Part shown: piece after piece, positions 1 to 5,468 of the stretch | Layout: each line of letters starts with the position of its first letter | Position numbering within the stretch: position 1 is the first letter of the stretch | Assembly (NCBI GenBank): GCA_030834835.1 | Contig: JAUQXD010000026.1 | Span: 1-8,060, forward strand | Direction: 5' to 3' | Origin: Thermoflexales bacterium | GTDB taxonomy: Bacteria > Chloroflexota > Anaerolineae > Fen-1058 | Length of the DNA stretch: 8,060 nt | Program-made: the position numbers and the translations under genes | The notes under the pieces: model-generated | What the model was told of the DNA's origin: nothing | Seen by the model: the letters and a program-made list of their open reading frames with translations, nothing else | Database searches by the model: none

Positions 1-1
1 T

Positions 2-946
2 CCAAAACTATTGATCTTTGGTGAAGATGTCGGCGTGAAAGGCGGCGTGCACGGCGCAACGACAGACATGCAGTTGAAGCACGGCGCGGATCGCGTCTTC
101 GATACCTCGTTGAACGAAGATGGCATCATCGGCCGCTCGGCCGGGTTAGCGTTTGCGGGGCTGATGCCCGTGCCAGAGATTCAATTCCGCAAGTACGCCG
201 ATCCCGCGATGGAGCAGATCAACAACATCGGCACACTGCGCTGGCGCACGCTGGGCAAATTCGCCGCGCCGATGGTGGTGCGCATCCCGGTCGGCTTTGG
301 CCGCAAGACCGGCGATCCGTGGCACAGCGTCAGCGGCGAGGCGGTTCACGCCAAGAGCATCGGCTGGCGCATCGCCATTCCGTCGAATGCGGAAGATGCC
401 GTCGGCCTGTTGCGAACCGCGCTGCGCGGGAACGATCCGACCTTTTTCTACGAGCATCGTGCGCTGCTAGACACCGCGCCCGCGCGCAGGCCATATCCCG
501 GTGACGACTACGTGCTGCCGTTCGGCGTGGCGAACATCGTGCAAAGCGGCAACGACCTCACGGTGGTCACGTGGGGGGCGATGGTCCATCGGTGCGCGGA
601 AGCGGCAGCGGTGGAAGCCGCCGGTAGGGGCGAGGTCACCTCGCCCCTACATGGAATCGAAATAATCGACCTAAGAACGATCGTGCCTTGGGATCGATCA
701 ACTGTGCTAAAATCAATCGCGAAGACAGGCAAATGTCTCATCGTGCACGAGGACGGTATCACGGGCGGCTTCGGTGCAGAGATCGCGGCGACGATTGCGC
801 AGGAAGCGTTCTTCGATCTGGATGCACCCATCGTGCGCGTGGCGACACTGGATGTGCCGATTCCGTACAACGCTAATCTGATGCACGCCGTTACACCGAC
901 GGTGGAGAAGATTCGGGCGGAGATGGAGCGGTTGATCAGGTTGTAA
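2..946 (+). CDS. 2-oxoacid dehydrogenase E1 component, beta (transketolase-like) part, 5' truncated by window edge
   Basis: This is the E1 beta portion of a thiamine-diphosphate 2-oxoacid dehydrogenase (pyruvate or branched-chain type), which decarboxylates a 2-oxoacid and passes the acyl group to the E2 lipoyl domain. The frame is open at the left edge, so the TTG at 11 is not a real start. Family hallmarks are GEDVGVKGGV near the start, then RVFDTSLNEDGIIGRSAG, PVPEIQFRKYADPAMEQI, and in the C-terminal domain VIDLRT-like IIDLRTIVPWD, HEDGITGGFGAEI and DVPIPYN. The KYADPAMEQINNIGTLRWRT wording reminds me of the single-chain alpha/beta fusions found in several phyla. The alpha half, if fused, lies outside the window. 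An oddity is residues GRGEVTSPLH (about 205-214 counted from base 11), which are extra relative to the family and are encoded by a perfect palindrome at 624-650. Substrate cannot be decided. Confidence 0.93.
   Translation, partial: PKLLIFGEDVGVKGGVHGATTDMQLKHGADRVFDTSLNEDGIIGRSAGLAFAGLMPVPEIQFRKYADPAMEQINNIGTLRWRTLGKFAAPMVVRIPVGFGRKTGDPWHSVSGEAVHAKSIGWRIAIPSNAEDAVGLLRTALRGNDPTFFYEHRALLDTAPARRPYPGDDYVLPFGVANIVQSGNDLTVVTWGAMVHRCAEAAAVEAAGRGEVTSPLHGIEIIDLRTIVPWDRSTVLKSIAKTGKCLIVHEDGITGGFGAEIAATIAQEAFFDLDAPIVRVATLDVPIPYNANLMHAVTPTVEKIRAEMERLIRL
624..650. repeat. Perfect GC-rich palindrome inserted in frame in the E1 coding sequence
   Basis: The arms are GTAGGGGCGAGGT and ACCTCGCCCCTAC, 13 bp each, around a single central C. 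It lies wholly inside the E1 gene, is translated as GRGEVTSPL plus part of the next codon, and causes no stop. A related hairpin with the core GGGCGACC/GGTCGCCC occurs at 6200-6221, so this looks like a dispersed small palindromic element rather than native E1 sequence. In mRNA it would form a very stable stem. Confidence 0.85.
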
Positions 947-952
947 ATCATC

Positions 953-1001
953 ACGCACCACGCAACACGAACCGCGCAGAATGCAAGATGCAGGATGTAA
1001 G
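953..1001. repeat. Degenerate heptanucleotide array (7-bp period)
   Basis: Seven units in exact 7-bp phase start 7 bases after the E1 stop codon: ACGCACC at 953, ACGCAAC at 960, ACGAACC at 967, GCGCAGA at 974, ATGCAAG at 981, ATGCAGG at 988 and ATGTAAG at 995. It occupies most of the 76-bp gap between the E1 gene and the zinc-ribbon operon. The ACGCA-type units match the complement of the array at 4212-4288. No clear promoter or terminator is visible beside it. Confidence 0.7.
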
Positions 1002-1022
1002 TAGGCTGGTTTGGCGGACGCA

Positions 1023-1787
1023 ATGGTAGCCACTCAAATCAACTGCCGACAATGCGCGGCGCCGCTGGCGGTGGAGCAGGGGATGCAGTTTGTCACCTGC
1101 ACGTCCTGCGGCGCGACGAACTTTGTGGACAAGTCGCGGGCACTGTTTCACTATCAGGTGCGCACGACTATCAAGGAAGACGGCGCGCTGTCGGCGCTGC
1201 GGCGCTGGATGGCGGGCAATGCCACGGTGAAAGGGCTGGATCAGCGCGCCAAGATCGGCACACCGTCGTGTGAGTATTTCCCCATGTGGCTGGTGCGGGC
1301 CAATCAAAACGGCGCAGAGCGTGTGTTGTTGAAACCGGCGGCGGCGTTGTCGGTCAGCGAACTCACGCAACTGAATATCCCCGCGGCCGATCTGGTGCCC
1401 TTCGATTCGAGCGCACCGGCGGCGGCGATTGCGCCCACCGTGCCGTTCGAGATGATGCAGCAGTGGCTCAGCGATGATCAGAAACTGTCGCCGGAGATGA
1501 TCCGCGAGACGGCGCTGGTGCATCTGCCGATCTATCTGTGCAAATACGACTTCAACGGCAAGCGCTTCACGGCGGTGGTCGATGCGGCCACGAGCAAAGT
1601 GTTTGCCAATGTCTTCCCCGCCAAATGGGAAGTGCCTTATCTAGCGATCGGCGGCGCGTGCTTTGCCGCCTATTTTGTGCTGACGCTGTTATCGTTGTTT
1701 GTGAGTTTTGCCATCTTCGTCATTGGTGCGCCGATTCTCGCCATCGTGTTTTTTGCACTGGCGGCCACTGTCTCTGCGACGGTGTAA
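1023..1787 (+). CDS. Zinc-ribbon membrane protein A (first of three paralogues), function unknown
   Basis: The 254-aa product has four regions. An N-terminal zinc ribbon uses Cys8, Cys11, Cys26 and Cys29 (CRQC, CTSC). A soluble domain follows with YFPMW at 85-89. A second box, HLPIY at 167-171, leads into a strand FTAVVDAATSKVF. Two hydrophobic helices lie at about 203-225 and 227-250 and end at the C-terminus. No enzyme motif is visible. The soluble domain aligns by eye with protein B: VRTTIKEDGALSALRRW against VRRKIDRTQAVETVTQF, and VVDAATSKVF against VVDGVQNKVL. I chose ATG 1023 because it puts the ribbon at the same distance from the N-terminus as in C. TTG 1011 would add four residues. 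Neither has a strong Shine-Dalgarno. It is likely anchored by the tail with the ribbon in the cytoplasm. The wording resembles TFIIB-type zinc-ribbon membrane proteins such as Bacillus YdjG, but this is from memory. Confidence 0.85.
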   Translation: MVATQINCRQCAAPLAVEQGMQFVTCTSCGATNFVDKSRALFHYQVRTTIKEDGALSALRRWMAGNATVKGLDQRAKIGTPSCEYFPMWLVRANQNGAERVLLKPAAALSVSELTQLNIPAADLVPFDSSAPAAAIAPTVPFEMMQQWLSDDQKLSPEMIRETALVHLPIYLCKYDFNGKRFTAVVDAATSKVFANVFPAKWEVPYLAIGGACFAAYFVLTLLSLFVSFAIFVIGAPILAIVFFALAATVSATV

Positions 1788-1789
1788 TC

Positions 1790-2839
1790 ATGACTGATCA
1801 AACGAAGGGTCTAACGTGTCCCAGTTGTGCGAGTGCGGTGCCCGTGCCCGATGGTGCGCGCATCGTGACGTGCCCGGCCTGCCAGCAAAAATCGCTGGTG
1901 CAAGGCGAACGCGGCGTGCGGCGCTGGCAGGTACGGCGCAAGATCGATCGGACGCAGGCGGTTGAAACGGTGACGCAGTTTTTCAACGGCATGAACAAGG
2001 CCATCGGTCTAAAGCAGCAGGCTGAGATCAAAGAAGTGTTTCTGGCCTATCTGCCGTTCTGGCGCGTCGATGCGTATGTGGCGGGCTGGCGGCTGGGCCG
2101 TGAGAAATCCGGTGACAAGAGCACGCGCCCCGTCGAAGCCGAAGTGCTGGAAGAGATGCAGTGGGCGGACGCCGCCGCCGATGTGTCCGAGTTCGGCGTG
2201 CAGCGCATCGCCATGCCGCATACCGGTCTGGAGCCGTTCAATCAAGATGTATTGAGCCGCGAGGGCATGGTGTTTGAGCCGTCGGAGTCGTGGACGGAGG
2301 CGGCGGCTGAGGCGGCCGATCACTTCACGTATCGAGCGCGCGGCAAGAAGTCGCTGACGCAGACGCATTACGAGAAATTCCACGTGCTGCGTGAGAGACT
2401 CTCCATCGTGTATTATCCGCTGTGGGTGGTGCGCTATCACTATCGTAAGCGCAACTATCAGGTGGTGGTGGATGGCGTGCAAAACAAGGTGTTGTACGGC
2501 AAAGCGCCCGGCAACATCTTGTATCGGGCCGCGGCGCTGGTGGGTGGCATGTCGATCGGGAATCTGCTGCTGGTGCATGGCACGGCCTTTGCGTTTCAGG
2601 CTTTAGCCGTGATGGATAGCAGCGACAGCGATGCGTGGTGGTTCCTGTTTGTTCCTACGATTATCGGCCTGGTCGCGATGGCGGGTGGCTATCGCGCTTT
2701 CCGGTATGGCGAAGAAGTGGAGCAGATCGATCAATCAGCCAAAAAAGCGGCCTCGACCAGACAGGCCAGCGATGTGATGAGTTCGCTGCTGGGTTCGGGC
2801 GGCGATATGCTGAGCGAAGTGACGAGGTTGCTGAAATGA
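1790..2839 (+). CDS. Zinc-ribbon membrane protein B (second paralogue), function unknown
   Basis: The 349-aa product is the longest of the trio. It has a zinc ribbon with Cys10, Cys13, Cys28 and Cys31 (CPSC, CPAC), a domain with YLPFW at 87-91, and an insertion of roughly 40 residues rich in Ala and Glu (about 115-180). A second box, YYPLWVVRYHYRKRNYQVVV, spans 208-227. Hydrophobic segments lie at about 244-275 and 284-304. A charged tail at 305-349 ends in SEVTRLLK and contains no proline, so it is probably helical. ATG 1790 lies 2 bases after the stop of A without an evident Shine-Dalgarno, which suggests translational coupling. A longer frame opens upstream from 1538, but that part only overlaps gene A. 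Its end overlaps the start of C by 4 bases (ATGA). It is a clear paralogue of A by ribbon spacing and by both aromatic-Pro boxes. No catalytic residues are recognised. Confidence 0.88.
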   Translation: MTDQTKGLTCPSCASAVPVPDGARIVTCPACQQKSLVQGERGVRRWQVRRKIDRTQAVETVTQFFNGMNKAIGLKQQAEIKEVFLAYLPFWRVDAYVAGWRLGREKSGDKSTRPVEAEVLEEMQWADAAADVSEFGVQRIAMPHTGLEPFNQDVLSREGMVFEPSESWTEAAAEAADHFTYRARGKKSLTQTHYEKFHVLRERLSIVYYPLWVVRYHYRKRNYQVVVDGVQNKVLYGKAPGNILYRAAALVGGMSIGNLLLVHGTAFAFQALAVMDSSDSDAWWFLFVPTIIGLVAMAGGYRAFRYGEEVEQIDQSAKKAASTRQASDVMSSLLGSGGDMLSEVTRLLK

Positions 2840-3375
2840 AATTGATCGCACTGCGATGTTCATCGTGCAGTAACGCCCTTGCGCCCAATGATGACGATCT
2901 GGTGATCGCGTGCGGCAACTGCGGTGCGGCCATTGCCATCACCGATGAAGGTCTGCAACCGATTGAACTCCGGTTTTCAGTAAGTGGAACGGCTGCGTCG
3001 CAGTATCAGCCGTGGTGGGTGTTCGAGGGGCGCGTGCAGATCAATCGGCGCGAGGCGCAGAGCGGCAATCGACGTGAGGAAGCCATCCAGTTCTGGTCGC
3101 AGCCCCGATCGTTCTTCGTGCCCGCGTGGGAGTTGTCGTTGCAGGCGCTCAAGCGTGACGGGCTGGAAATGCTGAAGAGGCAGCCTCAATTGCAGGCTGG
3201 AACGCGACCCGCGCAAGTGCGGCTGTCGCCCGTGGTGGTCTCGGCGGAAGACGCGCGCCGCATGCTGGAGTTTCTGGTGTTGTCGCTGGAGGCGGCGCGC
3301 GCGGATTGGCTGAAGACGATCGACTTCAAGGTTGAGGTTGGTGAGCCGGTGTTGTGGGCGCTGAGTAGTCGTTGA
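2836..3375 (+). CDS. Soluble zinc-ribbon protein C (third paralogue), function unknown
   Basis: The 179-aa product carries Cys8, Cys11, Cys26 and Cys29 (CSSC, CGNC), with exactly the same spacing as A. It then has YQPWW at 57-61, FVPAW at 94-98 and a C-terminal part rich in Glu, Arg and Leu (about 136-175). No membrane segment or signal peptide is visible, so it is expected in the cytoplasm, perhaps peripheral to A and B. It keeps the two aromatic-x-P-x-W boxes of its paralogues but lacks the VVD strand and the membrane helices. It starts in an ATGA overlap with B. The open frame extends upstream to 2635, but that part overlaps B and lacks support. The function is not known to me, and the conserved order and overlap argue for a complex with A and B. 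Confidence 0.85.
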   Translation: MKLIALRCSSCSNALAPNDDDLVIACGNCGAAIAITDEGLQPIELRFSVSGTAASQYQPWWVFEGRVQINRREAQSGNRREEAIQFWSQPRSFFVPAWELSLQALKRDGLEMLKRQPQLQAGTRPAQVRLSPVVVSAEDARRMLEFLVLSLEAARADWLKTIDFKVEVGEPVLWALSSR

Positions 3376-3377
3376 TC

Positions 3378-3384
3378 AGGAGGT
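3378..3384 (+). promoter_or_regulatory. Strong Shine-Dalgarno of the antitoxin gene
   Basis: AGGAGGT lies 5 bases before ATG 3390. It is the clearest ribosome site on this strand and fixes the antitoxin start at 3390 rather than the in-frame TTG at 3372. Genes A, B and C have no comparable site, so the toxin-antitoxin pair is translated independently even if it shares their transcript. Confidence 0.85.
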
Positions 3385-3389
3385 ACGCG

Positions 3390-3653
3390 ATGGGTACGGC
3401 CAATGTTACCGTAGAAGAAGTTGTGTCAGCCTTGCGGCGAGTGCCGTCTCAAAAACTACCGGAGGTTCTGACGTTCATTGAGTTTTTAGAATATCAGGCG
3501 GAGCACAGCGAAGTTGAACTTGATAACACGTCGGAAGATGCGGGCCTGTGGGCGGCGGTGGAAGCCAATCACGCCTATAAAGCTAAACATCCAGGCGAGA
3601 TGATCATTCACGAGTCGGCAGACGATTTCCTGGCGGATACGTCTGATCTATGA
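3390..3653 (+). CDS. Antitoxin of a type II toxin-antitoxin pair (RelB/DUF2281-like)
   Basis: This 87-aa acidic protein begins with VEEVVSALRRVPSQKLPEVL and FIEFLEYQ. That is the usual N-terminal layout of small antitoxins that pair with RelE/ParE toxins (helix, then a hydrophobic helix ending in FLEYQ). The C-terminal half (41-87) is acidic and probably disordered until bound to the toxin. It is expected to neutralise the toxin downstream, and such antitoxins usually repress their own promoter. It starts 14 bases after gene C and overlaps the toxin by 4 bases (ATGA). The assignment rests as much on the partner as on its own sequence. Confidence 0.8.
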   Translation: MGTANVTVEEVVSALRRVPSQKLPEVLTFIEFLEYQAEHSEVELDNTSEDAGLWAAVEANHAYKAKHPGEMIIHESADDFLADTSDL

Positions 3654-3955
3654 CGCCGTCAACGACGCCGTATCGCATCACCTATACCCGATTTTTCCGG
3701 CAGCAACTTGCCGGATTGCCGGGCCACATCAAGAGTCTGGCACGGCAAGAAATCGCGGCATTGAGCGCGATACCGCGTCCCAGGCACAGCCGCGAACTGG
3801 CCGGACATCCCGACTGGTTTCGGCTATGGTTGGGGCGTGATTTTCGTCTGGTCTGGCATGTCGATGATGAAGCGCGAATCGTCGAGTTGGAGTATGTGGG
3901 CATCAAATCGCCCGAACTGTACGAACAGTTGGGGTTGGGGCGGTCCACTGACTAG
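3650..3955 (+). CDS. RelE/ParE-family toxin
   Basis: This 101-aa basic protein has the RelE-fold layout. It begins YRITYTRFFRQQLAGLP, followed by a helix with IKSLARQEIAAL. Then comes RELAGHPDWFRLWLGRDFRLVW, with Arg at 58, 63 and 66, and a C-terminal strand IVELEYVGIKSPELY. RelE-type members cut mRNA at the ribosome and ParE-type members inhibit gyrase. The residues seen (basic strand R-x-x-LVWHVDDE) fit the RelE/YafQ/ParE superfamily without separating the two activities. The length is normal, with no sign of decay. It is translationally coupled to the antitoxin by an ATGA overlap, and its gene converges on the S4 gene. Confidence 0.88.
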   Translation: MTPSTTPYRITYTRFFRQQLAGLPGHIKSLARQEIAALSAIPRPRHSRELAGHPDWFRLWLGRDFRLVWHVDDEARIVELEYVGIKSPELYEQLGLGRSTD

Positions 3956-3971
3956 ACGATCCAGCGTATGG

Positions 3972-3995
3972 ACGGCAGATATGGCTATCCGCCGT
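3972..3995. terminator. Possible bidirectional hairpin between convergent genes
   Basis: ACGGCAGATA pairs with TATCCGCCGT across the loop TGGC (one mismatch in ten pairs). It sits in the 48-base gap between the toxin stop and the S4 stop, where a shared terminator would be expected. No T-tract follows on either strand, so it is at best a weak or factor-assisted terminator. Confidence 0.4.
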
Positions 3996-4003
3996 GAGCA
4001 TCG

Positions 4004-4201
4004 TCATAGTTCCACCACTACCGACTTTCCGTTGTAAGTGACCTTGTCCCCGTTGACGAGTTTACGTCCTCGCCGCGTTTCCACTTTGCCGTTGACGCGT
4101 ACTTCGCCGTCTTGAATGACGACCTTGGCGTGCCCGCCCGTATCCACCATGTTTTGCCACTTGAGAAACGAATCGAGTTTGATGAAGGTTTCTTCGGTCA
4201 T
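4004..4201 (-). CDS. Small S4-domain RNA-binding protein (YbcJ / B. subtilis YaaA-like)
   Basis: The 65-aa product is essentially a lone S4 domain: TFIKLDSFLKWQNMVDTGG, then the signature VRVNGKVETRRGRKL at 34-48 and GDKVTYNGK. Family members of about 70 aa bind structured RNA, mostly in a ribosomal context, but their role is poorly defined. ATG 4201 is chosen because homologues start just before this helix. The frame continues upstream to 4270, but those residues would be encoded by the heptamer array and are not protein-like. The gene is co-directional with the two-component genes, 112 bases after the kinase stop, and no clear Shine-Dalgarno is seen. The last codons converge on the toxin gene. 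Confidence 0.88.
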   Translation of the reverse strand: MTEETFIKLDSFLKWQNMVDTGGHAKVVIQDGEVRVNGKVETRRGRKLVNGDKVTYNGKSVVVEL

Positions 4202-4211
4202 GGTTGTCCGT

Positions 4212-4288
4212 GAGGAGCGACGAGGGATGAGTGACGAGTGATACGTACTGCGTGATGCGTCATGCGTCATGCGTCATGCGTGGTGCGT
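4212..4288. repeat. Heptanucleotide array, 11 units in strict 7-bp phase
   Basis: Eleven consecutive 7-mers run without a single phase slip. The core is three identical CATGCGT units (4261-4281), flanked by GATGCGT at 4254 and GGTGCGT at 4282. The units grow more divergent leftwards: ACTGCGT at 4247, GATACGT at 4240, GACGAGT at 4233, GATGAGT at 4226, GACGAGG at 4219 and GAGGAGC at 4212. The array fills the space upstream of the S4 start and ends only about 10 bases from it. It would be transcribed as the S4 leader or as the kinase-S4 spacer. Confidence 0.85.
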
Positions 4289-4313
4289 GAAAGGCGATTA
4301 TCTCTTCACCGTG

Positions 4314-5468
4314 TCAGCCGGTCGCCTTGTCAGATTTGATCGGCAGTGTGAACTGAATGAGTGTGCCTTTGCCTAATTCACTCGTCGCGCCGATGGTGCC
4401 GCCGTGGGCCTGCACGATGCTTCTGGCGATGGCTAAGCCTAAGCCAGAGCCGCCGCTTTCCCGCGAACGCGATTTATCCGCGCGATAGAAGCGCTCGAAC
4501 ACGTGCGGCAGGTCGTCGGGCGGAATGCCCGCGCCCGAATCCGCCACTTCGATGATAGCCTGGGCGTTATCGCGGCGTAGCCTGATATTGATCGAGCCGT
4601 CGCCGGGGGTGTGGCGCAAAGCATTGGCAATCAGAATCCCGATGGTTTGCTGAACCCGATCGGGATCGATTTCGATCGCGGGTAATGAATCAATCGAGGC
4701 TGCGGTCAAGGTCACGCGCTGCGTGGCCGCTTCGGCTTGAAACGACGCGAGCGTAGTTTCGATCAAGCGGCCAAGATCGATGGGGCGTTTGGTCAGCGGC
4801 AGTTGACCCGCTTCGGCCAGGGCCAGCGTGCGCAGGTCTTCGACGAGGCGCGTGAGCAAGTGAACCTGATTAAGCACGGGTTGCAGGTGTTCGGCATCAG
4901 GCGGATAGACGCCGTCCAGCATCGCTTCCAGGTTGCCGCGCATCACGGCCAGCGGCGTGCGCAGTTCGTGCGCGATGTCGGCGGTCATATCGCGGCGCAG
5001 CGCTTCGGCTTTCTGGAGCGAATCAGCCATGACGTTGAACGTCGCGCCGAGTTCGGTGAGTTCATCATCGCCCAGCCGCGAGGGCTGTGCGGTAGTGGCG
5101 ACGCGGGCGCTGAGATCACCGCGGGCCAGAGAATGGGCCGCGTGGCTGAGCTGATCGATCGGGTGGGTGATGGCGCGAAAGACGACGAAACCGATCACGA
5201 GCGCGGCCAGCAGTGCGACTCCGCCGCCGATCAGCACCGCTTGATTGATGCGATCGAGCGTGCGCTGCTGCATTTGCGACGGACCGTGCATCGCGCCTTG
5301 ACCCTGGCCCATACCGCTGCCCATCATCATGCCCTGGTCCTGGCCCATCATGTACGACATCAATTCCTGATTGGTGATCTGATTGGCGATCACGATGATT
5401 GCGCCGAGGCCGATGGCGACGACGAGCGCGAAGGAGAGCATGAGTTTCCAGAAGAGGCTAAGTTTCAT
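4314..5468 (-). CDS. Sensor histidine kinase with short Met-rich extracytoplasmic loop
   Basis: The 384-aa membrane sensor has TM1 at about 7-28, an extracytoplasmic loop at 29-76 and TM2 at about 77-98. HAMP follows at about 98-151. The dimerisation helix carries phospho-acceptor His167 in DIAHELRTP, with N-box ANALRHTP (Asn282), G1 DSGAGI (310-315), F-box FERFYRADKSRS and G2 GGSGLGLAI (339-347). All catalytic boxes are intact. The loop is only about 48 residues and contains nine Met and one His between 37 and 66 (for example MMGQDQGMMMGSGMGQ). That composition suits soft-metal binding such as Cu(I) and cannot form a PAS or CHASE domain. The gene starts in an ATGA overlap with the response regulator. 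Ligand specificity is inferred from composition and the Met-rich neighbour, not proven. Confidence 0.95.
   Translation of the reverse strand: MKLSLFWKLMLSFALVVAIGLGAIIVIANQITNQELMSYMMGQDQGMMMGSGMGQGQGAMHGPSQMQQRTLDRINQAVLIGGGVALLAALVIGFVVFRAITHPIDQLSHAAHSLARGDLSARVATTAQPSRLGDDELTELGATFNVMADSLQKAEALRRDMTADIAHELRTPLAVMRGNLEAMLDGVYPPDAEHLQPVLNQVHLLTRLVEDLRTLALAEAGQLPLTKRPIDLGRLIETTLASFQAEAATQRVTLTAASIDSLPAIEIDPDRVQQTIGILIANALRHTPGDGSINIRLRRDNAQAIIEVADSGAGIPPDDLPHVFERFYRADKSRSRESGGSGLGLAIARSIVQAHGGTIGATSELGKGTLIQFTLPIKSDKATG

Noticed and set aside
953..1001. Protein-binding iteron or replication origin
   Set aside because: The repeats are 7-mers without DnaA-box-like words, and no replication gene is nearby. 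The same style occurs at other gene boundaries.
951..1523. Open frame of 190 codons on the minus strand opposite zinc-ribbon gene A
   Set aside because: It is Arg/His-rich with no domain, and its start lies in gene A while its end is in the repeat. The ribbon gene is better supported.
1641..1787. Zinc-ribbon protein A as a DNA-binding transcription factor (TFIIB-like)
   Set aside because: Only the ribbon resembles TFIIB. The two C-terminal membrane helices and the absence of cyclin folds argue against that role.
2009..2578. Open frame of 189 codons on the minus strand opposite zinc-ribbon gene B
   Set aside because: No domain, and rich in His, Arg and Leu. Gene B has paralogues on both sides and coupled starts, so it is the coding strand.
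4212..4288. CRISPR array
   Set aside because: Units are 7 bases and contiguous with no spacers, and no cas gene is present.
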